Below, one piece after another: positions 35,701-44,763 of a DNA stretch of 64,000 nt; the first letter of the stretch is position 1, and each line of letters opens with the position of its first letter. The stretch lies in contig JAKMXF010000298.1 in assembly GCA_024704765.1 (NCBI GenBank), positions 434,001 to 498,000 on the forward strand, read 5' to 3'. The DNA is from Oopsacas minuta. Lineage: Eukaryota > Porifera > Hexactinellida > Lyssacinosida > Leucopsacidae. Under the pieces are notes generated by a model that saw nothing but the letters and a program-made list of their open reading frames with translations, ran no database searches and was not told the DNA's origin. The position numbers and the translations under genes were made by a program.

Positions 35701-38700
35701 GTGTATTCTTGCATACACTCTCTGACCCTGGTGAGATAAAATCTCCATTCGGTATATATCTACATGATGATACGATATACCTCACGTGTATGGACACGCC
35801 AACAGACGAGGATCAGACAAGTATTGCAAAGATGGATAAAGCTACAGGAATCATTGAGCTACTCAAAGAGACAGATGATCCAATCTATCATCCGTTTGTT
35901 GATAGCGAAAACGATCCTACTATTCTTATATACGGATGTGGTATGTACAATCATAGGCTACACGTTTTTGACACTTTTCTAAACACAACTGAAGAATCTC
36001 CAATCAACATGAATACCATTAATAACCATGATGAGATATTCGAACTAGAAGCACGTACAAAGGTGATGAGTTGTAAGGTATTTGATGGGGAAGTATTCCT
36101 GCTGCTAGCTTTCACAGAATTTCCAGTGCAAGTGTTCGATATGACAGGCATTCTACAGAAGAAACTCGTCGACAATAAAAAGCTTCTGGAGCCCTTCAGC
36201 TTCTGTTTTGATATATTCAATAATATGATCATAGCAGACAGAGGTCAAAATTGTGTGAATCTGTACAGCTCTGTCAGTGGAATATTTCTCAGAGAAATCG
36301 GTGAAGGAGCCGGGGCAGATATAGGTCAGTTCGTTGGACCAAAGGGGATCGTTATCGGTAGGAAACAGCAATACATTATTGTGGATAGCAAAGATATTTT
36401 CACGCTGCAAGCATTCTAAACTACGTTAATAATTAGACTGTAATTTGGGCCTTTGCGGAACAAGCAGCTAAAGCATGTTTTCTTGATTATTCATTTTGCT
36501 ACTTCTAATTTATTCATTTGCTACTTCTAATTTATTGTCAATGTGCATTTGTATAAGATTTGTAAATATTCCTTAAATTATGAAAATGTTAGTAACTGCG
36601 ATGTTTAAGAAGAAACTTGGGGTTGTTCATTCAAAAGTGCGGATTTTGTAATACATGTGGAATCTGGAAAGTAGGTCACCTGTATAGGAATGGCGGGAAA
36701 TTTGGTCGCCGAAGCATCCATGTCGGTATAAACACTAATTCAGGTTACATCCCCGCTCCAACCAACGCAAAAGTCCCTCAAAATGATCTGAAACTGCATC
36801 CAAACAGGTTTGGTAACTAATTCAGGGTAATCCCTATTACAACCTAGCAAGTCGAAGTAGTGCCTCAAAAGACCTGGAACAAGGACGATTTTTCTCGTGG
36901 AAATTCTACCTCGACCATCTTTCCTTCAACGCCTGTATAGAACATCTACATTGGTAAACGGACACTTAGGTGCATGGAAATTTTGTGTCACGATATTATA
37001 TTTCTGGCCAAACTTTTAACTGGAAATTATAATTATTACAAAATATCAAATTATATAAATAAAAGTAAACTAATGATAAACAGAAAATATTCTTCGTATT
37101 AGCCAAACAGATTAAAATATTCAAAAGCAAATAACTGGCATAGTTATAGGATATACGTCTGTACAAGAATGTGTTTACCAGACAGATTGGCAAATATATC
37201 CGTAATTATTCCATAACTTATATTGTATGTAACATATGATTGTGTTAATGTAAGGGAGATACTGTTGTTTGCATAAACAGATATTAGTTCCTATCAAATT
37301 CAGTACTAATTGAATGCAAAAATATTTATGACTGAATTTGATGGGAAATAATAAGGAATAATTAGAATTAGCTACATACAGTTGACTCCACTAGACAACT
37401 TTTTGGGAATCGCAATATACCCCCAGTAGTAGTCCAGCATATAATTACTTTCGCATCATTGTGACCCAATCAAGCAGAGTGGATTCTCTGTGACGCCTCC
37501 AGGAATGTTGAACAATCAGGGAAATCAAAATCTGTTCGAGATAGCGAATTTTCGAGTTAACGGATGCCAAATGGTACTAAAAGTACAACGAAGGGAGAAA
37601 ATATTCGTTGGATTTACCCAGCATTCAAGATAGCGAACGGTTTTTCTATATAAACCGAATAGTAAAACGAGGGGAAATGAAAATTCGTTTAAGATAGCGA
37701 ATGTTCGAGTTAGATGATATGGATTGTAATAGTAATTTTACTCTGTAATATGAAAATGCACTTGAAAAAATAAACTAATCGGGTAAAGCGTTGCAGGAAT
37801 ATGATTACTATAAGCTAGGGGCGGTCCCCGGATTTTGCATACATTGGGCTAGGATTTCAAATCCAGGGAAAATCTTATTAAATAATAGGCAGTGGTGGTT
37901 TGAGGATCTGTCAGACCCAGGGCAGGGTTTCAAATCCGGGGCAAATGCCCCTTTGCCTCCTAATTGATATGGACGGTCGCTTTCATATAATATTTCCCCG
38001 AGTGAAGTTTGCTATATAGTGATTTAACTCTTGTACGCATAATAACTCCTTGAGAGATGCTGGGCGAATTGTGGGGCCAGCCTGACGCTAATCCAGCGGT
38101 TCCCAACCATTTTCACAAGTGGACCCCAGGTTGGGAACCGCTGCGCTAATCCAATAAAGATTTGGCTCACCGATATGCCAATATAAACACTTAATACACT
38201 AGAACAACCATTAAGTAAATTACAATCCGAATTTAAACAATAGTATAGTATACTTTAACTTACAGTCTCAATGGTTCTAGCTAGGATATTAGGAGTTAGA
38301 GCTTCAAAATCTTGCAGAACACATGCTCCAAATGTGTTACCAAGAATCTTATGAGTCTCTGCATAATAACAATATCTTATATTAGTTGAAGATATGAACA
38401 ATTCCCAAGGATCTCCTTCTTTGGGATCAATTAGCCCGATACGAATCCTCTTTTGAAGTTCTTTCATTCGTTTCTTACGGTGAGTAGTAAATCCTAGATC
38501 TTTCTTGTAGCACCAGAGCAATGATGGTCTACCGTGAGCCTCGCTACGTGCACGAGCAAGCAGCTGTAGCAGGGGTACTATCAACTCGCGGCTTTTGTCA
38601 CCTACAATTAGGAAAATACTTCTGTGTTTATTAGCTACACCTTGTTCTATCAGCTGAGTGACTCTAGAGTCTAAACGGACTTTTGTATTAGACTGTGATG

Positions 38701-38722
38701 AATGCTGTGTTGAATCTGACAT
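23745..38722 (-). CDS. NAT10: NAT10/Kre33 RNA cytidine acetyltransferase, ten exons
   Basis: Exons 38264-38722, 34476-34760, 33893-34089, 33314-33643, 31183-31393, 26494-26754, 25773-26178, 25040-25520, 24124-24393 and 23745-23985. Every junction keeps phase, giving 1046 residues (human 1025). NAT10 makes N4-acetylcytidine in 18S rRNA and, with THUMPD1, in tRNA, acting in the nucleolus. Features: N-terminal 'QGVANKHRSIFLIVGDKSR', the ATPase/helicase module with 'AVRGRGKSA' (Walker A) and 'VIDEAAAIPLP' (Walker B), the GNAT module with 'VRIATHPDYQGMGYGSRAL' (acetyl-CoA binding), and a Lys-rich nucleolar-type tail. Intron 1 (34761-38263) contains an opposite-strand NHL gene and intron 5 (26755-31182) contains a same-strand lysyl oxidase gene. 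The identification is firm. Confidence 0.95.
26769..27061. mobile_element. Nested inverted-repeat elements beside NAT10 exon 6
   Basis: Outer arms 'TTTCAAGGTTGCAACCGAAT' at the left and a matching 'GGTTTCAACCTTGAAA' at the right enclose a second element at about 26868-27012, whose arms are GGCCGTTCAAACGTTACGTA and its inverted partner ending 'ACGTTTGAACGGGCC'. The outer end lies about 15 bases from the splice acceptor of NAT10 exon 6. Confidence 0.7.
27085..27180 (+). repeat. Dispersed repeat family, fragment near 27.1 kb
   Basis: Shares 'acacctttccatgtaa' and 'aaggtttcaacatgtt' with 40180-40245 in the same order; a short, diverged copy inside NAT10 intron 5. Confidence 0.5.
28422..30635 (-). 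CDS. SRCR-domain lysyl oxidase (LOXL2-4 type), intronless
   Basis: A complete 737-residue single-exon gene inside NAT10 intron 5, same strand. The N-terminus is a signal peptide (MFLLSCLFIITVLLRLSVSQ). SRCR domains are visible at about 36-150, 180-283 and 290-398, with a degenerate Cys-rich fourth unit at about 405-515. The lysyl oxidase domain covers about 518-727: the copper ligands lie in 'HQCHGHYH' (600-607), and the two residues that form the LTQ cofactor match Lys631 ('EGHKASFC') and Tyr669 ('CYDLY'), so it should be active. These secreted enzymes oxidise lysines in collagen and elastin to cross-link matrix. The domain order is that of LOXL2/3/4. Lack of introns beside intron-rich NAT10 may mean a retrocopy or intron loss. 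Confidence 0.93.
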   Translation of the reverse strand: MFLLSCLFIITVLLRLSVSQYDSLISPTYEQLMGYIDVRLVQDYRCRESSRSVSGRVEVFFNGRWGTICRNRLTKDTGDLLCREMGYSHSQYSNNFFCSRAPYNVPMLLSYIECRGSEPSFKQCIISEDKPRFCRDYYGYYHGRDLALTCYKKTYDEPESLPVSLYLPGLDIPDSPDIEIPKLQSRCSGVVQISYNGEEGFISSIGVDRIVGSIVCEQLGYYTYLGPVPPEYLLDIYEPILLAKPYCTGSENELKDCSHWGWGPFPHLAEYGVFSVQCACEAKFECGELEQSEIRLRSKVKPWEGRLEVKIDDEWGSVCNHGFLRQSAIVACRQLGFRFIGYTSRDLRNAGYGAINLRDVACKGNEEKLTDCSHTVITSTNDHYCRYHYTDIMLRCEAEPPEPQVRLETPVSLPYGNRFGGECNLLEFKHGEEWFPHCCEDNTGIQYNLATVCREAKGQYLSNSGCTAPRSDIIYSSQGNYTCEKGSCYTDGCNSQEFNISVSCPSQQYTYVCCSSVLPDLVPNIDILLRSLGGIFNTHSTNLIYTRYKKCAVEDGCLAPDADPDNRYDRRTLLTFSTRSDNLGSDHFRPAVSSDQWDYHQCHGHYHSIEHFVDYSLKSFDGFVSVGEGHKASFCLEDSGCFPGGVASHRCGYGRTGNQGISPNCYDLYSEYLDCQWIDVTSTPPGLYRLELDMNPSKYVPESDFSNNKITCIIDFEIYYFRTYSCEYESVSTPGHS
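31394..33313. other. NAT10 intron 4
   Basis: About 1.9 kb without a supported gene. Near 32318-32338 there is a perfect 9-base palindromic pair (TGTGAACAC...GTGTTCACA), followed by an unusually GC-rich stretch of about 45 bases. Confidence 0.5.
34890..34965. repeat. CAAA/TAAA microsatellite
   Basis: Imperfect tandem runs of 'caaa' and 'taaa' units within NAT10 intron 1, upstream of the nested NHL gene. Confidence 0.85.
35160..36419 (+). CDS. NHL-repeat protein with coiled coil (copy 2), nested in NAT10 intron 1
   Basis: Open frame of about 419 residues on the strand opposite NAT10. A long charged coiled coil fills about residues 10-115 (with 'RRIEEQERLVITKLELERDE'), followed by NHL blades from about 140 on ('GMAIDPSTNYIYIVDSGDH', 'GQNCVNLYS', 'GPKGIVIGRKQQYIIVDSKD'). 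No RING or B-box is visible. The frame runs back past 35160 to an in-frame stop just before a 'AATAATTAG' acceptor-like site without an ATG, so either an upstream 5' exon exists or translation starts at the ATG at 35199. The 5' end is therefore uncertain. It shares architecture with 3305-4465 and 41648-42640. Confidence 0.8.
   Translation: MLIDDIYREKYDWMEKLLKFEYEEAIRETASNFHELYRRIEEQERLVITKLELERDEAMELIHKQYTKVKKLVETRATMIKDNSIMLTDKEIDKCTKNMLNVTMTKLTWDMETIEPFLESLCQIEDVEKYTTPYWSKITRGMEEYEIETPRGMAIDPSTNYIYIVDSGDHTDRVQVFDDYGVFLHTLSDPGEIKSPFGIYLHDDTIYLTCMDTPTDEDQTSIAKMDKATGIIELLKETDDPIYHPFVDSENDPTILIYGCGMYNHRLHVFDTFLNTTEESPINMNTINNHDEIFELEARTKVMSCKVFDGEVFLLLAFTEFPVQVFDMTGILQKKLVDNKKLLEPFSFCFDIFNNMIIADRGQNCVNLYSSVSGIFLREIGEGAGADIGQFVGPKGIVIGRKQQYIIVDSKDIFTLQAF
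36420..38263. other. Remainder of NAT10 intron 1
   Basis: No further gene supported. Three 'gatagcgaa' motifs near 37541, 37631 and 37694 and a 'cagttgactcca' near 37380 suggest a decayed pogo-like element. Two 'ttcaaatcc' rich segments near 37855-37945 repeat each other. A tiny hAT-type element lies at 38094-38143. Confidence 0.45.
38086..38151. mobile_element. 50-base hAT-type MITE with 8-base target duplication
   Basis: The element at 38094-38143 has perfect 15-base inverted ends (CAGCGGTTCCCAACC) around a 20-base core and is flanked on both sides by the identical octamer CGCTAATC (38086-38093 and 38144-38151). Eight-base duplications and CAGNGGTTC-type ends are hallmarks of hAT transposons such as the Charlie group. 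Intact copies with clear duplications imply fairly recent insertion. Confidence 0.85.
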
Positions 38723-39155
38723 TATATTATCTACTGTAACCGAACTAACTAAACAATTTCATAATATATTTCCAGGCAAGTGCTGGAGTATTATAGCTAC
38801 GAATAAATATATGTAACTAATACTTAATGGAAGTGAAGTGGAAGTTTACTAGTTCATTGAAAAATGGCAAATAATTATGAATTATTCAATTACTCAATAA
38901 ATGAACAATTTTATTGGGAATCAGCTGGGCAAATAGCGAGTAAATAGTAGCTTGAATCAATCTAAAATTCTAAATGGCAGTTTAATGAAGCTATGATTAT
39001 TTGTTTTCAGTTATTCGTTGAGTAATTAGTTGAGTAATTCATGAATTAGTTAACTAAGAGTGAAATATCCTCAGTAGGTATCATTTCCAAATAATTAATA
39101 TGCAGCAGACCGCGCTCAATTAAGGTATTTGCCGATACGTGTATATTATTAATAG

Positions 39156-39818
39156 TCAATATACACACTTATTCCTCTGATATCTATAGACAAATAAGTG
39201 CTCATTTGCTGCTCTCCTCTCCATCACCAATTCACCTTTAATATCAAATCCTTCCAAATACTCTCTCACTTCCTCAGGTTTATTCTGCTTTATAAGCAAA
39301 AGATAGAACACACCTGTTGGGGAAAGGAGATTTGGAATTTGAGAGAGAAGTCTATTCGTAACAACTCTACCGTCAGCACCTCCAGCCCAAGAGGCCTCGA
39401 TACCACACCCTCCTACCTCAACCTCTGACGTCACTACATAAGGCGGATTGAATACCAACAAGTCTACAAATTTATGTAACTTCGTGTTTGAGACTAAATC
39501 AGTATTAACAATCTGTACAGAACACTTATTGTATTCTGTAGTGTATTTAGTAGCTAAACAAGCGTAATGGTTAATATCAGTAGCAAAGTATATACAGTTA
39601 GGACCAAGCATCCTAGCTAAGAATGTAGTTATTATTCCAGATCCACAACCTACTTCAAGACTTATTAAAGGGTTCAATTTATGAATAATAAAGCTGTCTT
39701 TCTCAAGTGAATCTAAGAGGAGATAAGTATCTTCTGAGGGAGGGTAGAATTTATCTTTTAGCTTGTTTGATTCAGGACCTAGATCTGGAGTGCTAAAGTC
39801 AAATGTAGAGCTATTCAT
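39156..39818 (-). CDS. N6AMT1: N6AMT1 (HEMK2) methyltransferase
   Basis: Single-exon 220-residue protein, close to the usual 214. N6AMT1 with TRMT112 methylates the glutamine of the GGQ motif in translation release factor eRF1, and histone H4 lysine 12 has also been reported as a target. The SAM-binding motif 'LEVGCGSGI' is at about 54-62, the acidic 'ATDIN' strand near 79-83, and the catalytic NPPY motif at 124-127 is intact. It lies 433 bases upstream of NAT10 on the same strand. The eRF1 role is family knowledge; the motifs are what is seen. Confidence 0.95.
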   Translation of the reverse strand: MNSSTFDFSTPDLGPESNKLKDKFYPPSEDTYLLLDSLEKDSFIIHKLNPLISLEVGCGSGIITTFLARMLGPNCIYFATDINHYACLATKYTTEYNKCSVQIVNTDLVSNTKLHKFVDLLVFNPPYVVTSEVEVGGCGIEASWAGGADGRVVTNRLLSQIPNLLSPTGVFYLLLIKQNKPEEVREYLEGFDIKGELVMERRAANEHLFVYRYQRNKCVY

Positions 39819-40818
39819 TCTAATATTACATTAAATAGCTTGTTTCCCGTAAATTATCCCTCTCGAAATAATAATATTAATAATGGGAGAAATACCCTAA
39901 ACAGCTAACTGATTACAGTAGAATTCGGGTAAGAAGTACAGTGTCGTACACTCAGTTAGGTAATACTTCTTTCATCCTAAACTTTTTAGTGTACCTCCTA
40001 TAGGGAGATTCCTTAATGGCGTGGACGATGTGCGACGTCCGTCCTTCCGTCCGCGCGGCCGTTCGAAATCTAGCAGTCCAATTTACATGAAAATTGGCAT
40101 ACAATTACATTGTGGGTCGAAGATTTGCACCTCGGGTATGAATTTTTTCAAAGTGAATATTTGACACCTTTTTGGTGATTGATCATGTTTCACACCTTTC
40201 AATGTAAAATACAAAAGCAAGCTAGAGATTAGGTTTCAACATGTTGTCAGGGGTAATTGGGCGCGTAGAGTCCGATTTTAGAAGTTCAGAGTCTGAAAGT
40301 TACAAATTCACAGATTTATCATATGAATAATCATATTTTCACACCTTTTTGCACATATTTCAAATTGATCTAGAGATTTCGTATAGACAGTGGGGTAATT
40401 GTAGGATAATTATTCGGAATTTTACCCATAGGATTTGAGGATATAACATGGAATACAGTAGGGGGGACGAATGATACTGATAATACTGAAATATTTATCG
40501 GATCCAGGAGCCTAAAATCAGTCTGGTCCGGCATTTGCACGGGGGGTCAGGGGGACGAGGCGTTACAGTGCTAATATAATACACTTCACCAGAACCAATT
40601 TTATGATTTTATTCCTAATTAGCAAAACCCTACAATCTGATTGGCCTAAAATGAAAAGGTGTGAAAAAGTATGAAAATATGATAATTCATATGATAAATC
40701 TGTGAATTTATAACTTCCTGTTCGAATGTGGTCCCGCGATGCCGCACAAGTTTTCAATTTTTGACAATTCCAGCCCTGTATTTTCTAATTATACAACATA
40801 TAATATCAAATGGATAAA
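39819..40818. other. Intergenic repeat-bearing interval
   Basis: No gene supported. Almost the whole interval belongs to the dispersed repeat family given separately; a pogo-like remnant ('cagtagaattcgggtaagaa') lies near 39917. Confidence 0.5.
40000..40735. repeat. Longest copy of dispersed repeat family with inverted segment
   Basis: The plus-strand part, 40000-40570, resembles 7497-7705 and 27085-27180, and its start ('cctatagggaga' then 'gtccgtccttccgtccg') resembles 13195-13300. The segment 40290-40350 is repeated inverted at 40650-40720 ('cacagatttatcatatgaat' on opposite strands), so this copy can form a hairpin. A minus-strand copy lies at 57265-57480. Confidence 0.65.
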
Positions 40819-41142
40819 TTAATTAGTATTAATAATTGGATATAGAACTCTACTTCTGTGATCCAGGTTCTGGAAGGAGGGCCTGTAGCTTAAGCTATCA
40901 TATGTCACACGATTGAGCTCGTTAACTTTCCTGATGTCTTTAAACTGAGGGAGACCAGCTGTTATACCAGCTATAGACATAAATAGTCCAAGAATAGTTT
41001 CCAGAAGCAGATGAAGAGGTTGTTTAGCGAGAGAGATACTGCTTCTGGATATAGATTTATACAGTGTGCAATATTGTATTGTAGAGAAAGTGCTGTGTAC
41101 TAAAAGTATTAATCCAAACACGAGAACATATCGATGTAACAT
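40819..41142 (-). CDS. MMGT1: MMGT1/EMC5, ER membrane complex subunit 5
   Basis: Single-exon 107-residue protein with two hydrophobic spans: about residues 3-22, and about 45-63 around 'LLLETILGLFMSIAGITAGL'. After the second span it shows the EMC5 hallmarks 'QFKDI', 'ELNRVTYDSL', 'RPSFQNLDHRSRVLY'. EMC5 is a core subunit of the ER membrane protein complex, which inserts transmembrane segments of tail-anchored and multi-pass proteins; the protein has also been called a magnesium transporter. It lacks the variable C-terminal tail of the human protein (131 residues). It is divergently arranged with the NHL gene at 41648, 505 bases away. Confidence 0.85.
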   Translation of the reverse strand: MLHRYVLVFGLILLVHSTFSTIQYCTLYKSISRSSISLAKQPLHLLLETILGLFMSIAGITAGLPQFKDIRKVNELNRVTYDSLSYRPSFQNLDHRSRVLYPIINTN

Positions 41143-41647
41143 TTAGCTAAAGAAAGATATACAATGAGCTCAATAAATATCCAAAAAATTAGAACTGATT
41201 TATAAGAACTCCAAATGAATTCACTAGGTTATGTAATTGGTTTGATTATCAATCAATCTGGCATTTTTCGAATGTACAGTGGCCAATTCGGAATACTGAT
41301 CAATTTCATTTATAATAGTATAGTGGAAAGTCAGGGCAGGGCTAGTGAGATTTATGATTTAAAGATGAGGTAAATAGAGGGCGGATTAATAAATAATATT
41401 AGTTACAATTTAGTAAGATATAAACTATGTACTAATATTAAACATTTCAGATATCTGAATGAACTTATAAACCAACAAAGAAAAGTTCGAATCTCGTGGG
41501 TGAACTTCGTTACAACAAGACCGATTATATTTACAGAAACTGCTTAATAGACCCAATTCTATTACACAAGGGATTGTACTAGCTATGCGATGTCCTGTTC
41601 TCTAAGTAATGAAATTATATCTGCTCAACTAAGAAATTTACTAAACA

Positions 41648-42859
41648 ATGGCTGAACTCTATCCAGAAATTCCTCTAGTCATGAACCCGACAGAGGCTCG
41701 TATCAATCAGTTGTTCGATCATCTGGTAATCTGCCTCAACAGAAGACGTGTTAAGCTCATCAGTGAGTTCCGAGAGAGACAGAAAGAGAAAAGCACTGCG
41801 CTATCAGAAAGTGATCGAACTATTAGTCAGCTACAAGAATCGAAAGCAAGCATACAAACCCAGATGAAAGAGAACATGCTTCAGTCCATGAGAGAGAGGA
41901 TGATTGAGGACATAGACGCTAAACTGAAAGAGCTACGGGTAACAGTGAGGGAGACAGAGGTGCTGTTTCAGTGTGAGACTCAACAAATAGAGGAGAGTAT
42001 CTTTGTGTTAGGTCAACTGATAGAGAGGGAGATCATCTCTCCACCAAACTATCCCGCCCTCCTACAACCCAGCATATCTGCCGGAAATAGAGGAACAGCT
42101 GAAGGAGAACTTGATTTTGCGAGAGGAATAGCTTTTAATGAGAATACACAGCTCATCTACGTAGCACATGGTAGTAATTCAGGTCGTATAAGTGTATTTT
42201 CTGTTACAGGAGAATTCATTAAAACTGTGTGTGAGGGAATATTTAGGTATCCACGAGGCATAGCCATAAGTGGAGAGGATGTATACATTAGTGATGTGTT
42301 GTTCCATTGCATATTTCATTATAAGTTACCAAACTTCCGATTGGTAACTGGTGTAGGCAAAGAGGGGAAAGGTAAAGAAGAGTTCAATTCTCCAAGTGGC
42401 CTCACTGTATCTACTGACAGGTCTGTGTTCGTAGCAGATCTAGATAACCACAGGATAGTAGTGATGGATGCTAACCTAAAACACCAAAAATTCATCACAC
42501 ACGACACCATGACAGCGCCGCAAGATGTGAAACTACTTGATGATTCAATATATGTTCTGAGTAGTAAAGACAACCACTGTCTACACGTGTTCTCTCCAGC
42601 TGGTGAGAAGCTACGCTCTTTCATCACATGCAATCAGTAGAGTAATGCACAAGTTAAAGGACCAACCACATTCTGTTTCGCCAAGAAACAGAATATTCTG
42701 ATCGGAGACTATTCAGATGGAAATATCAAAGTATTCTCTCTAGATGGGGCGCTACTTCATACACTAGGGGATACTTAAGATGATGGCAAGAGAATAAAAC
42801 CTATGGGCATAGTAAATTTGGATTACATATTTAGAAACAACGGTTTTCTAGAAAGTTAA
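41648..42859 (+). pseudogene. NHL-repeat protein with coiled coil (copy 3), interrupted by in-frame stops
   Basis: ATG at 41648 opens a 330-residue frame: helical coiled coil at about 10-135, then NHL blades including 'RGIAFNENTQLIYVAHGSNS', 'SGEDVYISDVLFHCIFHY' and 'DRSVFVADLDNHRIVVMD'. It ends at TAG (42638-42640), yet the same frame goes on with clear NHL sequence ('PTTFCFAKKQNILIGDYSDG'), then TAA at 42776-42778, then more ('DDGKRIKPMG') up to TAA at 42857. The propeller is therefore cut in its last blades. Either a shortened protein is made, or this is a young pseudogene. Codon content before the first stop looks normal and no frameshift is needed. Both stops are plain in the sequence; read-through is not suggested by any known motif. 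Confidence 0.75.
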
Positions 42860-44174
42860 TTAAAGGAAGCATCTAGTAGTGCTCGACAAATTATGTGGTT
42901 TGGTAGCTTAGTTTAGTTAAGCCACCAAAACAATTACCTTTTACACAAAGATCCTATCCTCAGTTTCGGAAATCGAAATAATATAGCCACCGAATATATT
43001 TGCGGGCCGGGCCGCGGTTAGAAATTTGAACCGCGTGTAACTCTGATTAATGGTATGCTATCTTGAATTCGCAATTCCAGATGTCGCATAAATATGCATT
43101 TATCATGTTAACCAAATAAGCAAAGAAAATAAATAAAACTTGACCAAATAGGAGAACTCAGATCAGACATACTAGGCTAACAAGTACATTCGGCTAGTAC
43201 GTACTTTTCTCAAAAATGGATTATCAATTTGGTGCTAATAGTAGAGGAAAATATTCGGATAAGACGTACTTCGGTTATTACGTACGTATATCAATGATAC
43301 ATGTACTCCATATATGATAATACTGTCGAACCCGTATGTTTTGTCTCCAAAATGCATGGAAAAAGAGGTAAAAAAAACAGTTTCAACTACTAAACAATTA
43401 TGCTTCGAGAGTGAAATTCTTAGTCTTCCAATTTTTCATAAAAAAACAAGTTTCTGAAACTATTTATATATCTGTTTACTTTAGATTCATAAAAACAACA
43501 ATAAATTTACATATGAGAAACTGCGAAATTCGGAATCAGCATACTTTGTTACCCCAATGTAGCCGTTAAGAGCAAGTCCAGGACCGTAGCAAGCTCATGA
43601 CAACTGGTCTGGCCATCGAATATAACTCAACCTGCTCAGCCGCCCATCGGTAATAGAATTACATTATGATTACAAAAAAAGACGGGATCCGGGTACCCAG
43701 GGCTGCAGCCATGAAATCTATACGTATATGTTAAGATTTAAACTATAGTTTACTTGATATTCATAAAAACAAAATTTACATATGAGAAACTTAAAAATTC
43801 GAATTTTGGATTCTACGTACTTTGTTACCTCATTATAGCCGGTAAGAACAAGGACGAATTCGATTAGAGTGTGATACTATCTTGCAGAAACTAACTAAAT
43901 ATTTTGTTGGGCAGTCGCGTACGTTCGCAAACTTTATGGTTCATAACAATTGTGCATTCCACATGAACTAGCTGAACTCCACACGATGGGCGGAGCTCTA
44001 TTATTACATCCACGCCTATAGAATTACTGGAGTAGAGCGGGAATCGAGTGTAATATGATCCATAATACAAACAGGAGTGTCAAAAACAAGTAAGTATATA
44101 GTATTACATTGTGCAATAGTAATATACGTATAGACATACATATAAGAGATGTGATCATTAATTGAGCTCATTAA
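42860..44174. other. Intergenic interval with a diverged direct duplication
   Basis: 43459-43580 and 43726-43850 are diverged direct copies (shared 'ttcataaaaaca', 'tttacatatgagaaact', 'tactttgttacc', 'tatagcc/tgtagcc'). A 'gtacgtacttttctcaaaaa' stretch near 43199 also occurs near 24024 with the same 'cggataagacgtacttcggt' partner, so it is another repeat family. No gene supported. Confidence 0.5.
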
Positions 44175-44763
44175 ATGGAGACTGCTAGGTTAATCCCCAA
44201 TCAAAACGCATATACTCGTCCTGGCCCAGGAGTAATAGGAACTCTGTTCGGTCCGTATCCTCTCAGAACCGGACCTAATTTCAAACAAGAGGGATACCCA
44301 GACTCTGTACAGATGAACAAGGAACCACAGAGAGTAATTTGTCCTACATGCAAGATTGAACAGGTAAATAATACAAATAATATGCTAGAAAAGAGTTAAC
44401 AAGTTCTCTTTGTAAATTCATGTTGGTTTAATGATATAATGTACTTAGGTAACTATGAAATACCGAACTATAGTCCAAATTGTGCATTTTAGCGAGACAC
44501 GACACAATCAATATCTACTCAACTATTAGGTATTTAATTTTATCCTCTAGACAACTGTAATTAGCAAGAAGTCTGGAAAAGCAGTAAACATACTCGCTCA
44601 ATTCATGATCATCGCTATATTATGGTATACTTGGTTATGGGCTCTCCCAATTATCCTTGTCCCAATTGCGTTGGTACCTTACTGTATAAAGAGGTTCTAC
44701 GACACGCTACATCACTGTCCTGTCTGTAATAAACTAATTGGAAAGAGACAGTTTGCTTTCTAG
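44175..44763 (+). CDS. LITAF-domain membrane protein (copy 1), two exons
   Basis: Exons 44175-44363 and 44551-44763, joined in phase 0 after 'CPTCKIEQ', giving 133 residues. The LITAF domain comprises an N-terminal CPTC knuckle, a hydrophobic segment (MIIAILWYTWLWALPIILVP) that dips into the membrane, and a C-terminal CPVC knuckle followed by 'NKLIGKR'; together the knuckles bind one zinc. Such proteins (LITAF/SIMPLE, CDIP1) are monotopic proteins of late endosomes and lysosomes. The N-terminal half is Pro/Gly-rich and disordered. It is tandem with the next gene, 750 bases downstream. Confidence 0.88.

Noticed and set aside
36617-36820. 67-residue plus-strand frame with several Cys and Gly
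   Set aside because: Looked briefly like a zinc knuckle, but spacing fits no domain and no splice-compatible neighbour exists.
43680-43710. Cluster of BamHI-, KpnI- and PstI-like sites resembling a cloning linker
   Set aside because: Too short, with native AT-rich flanks and no vector sequence; chance is enough to explain it.
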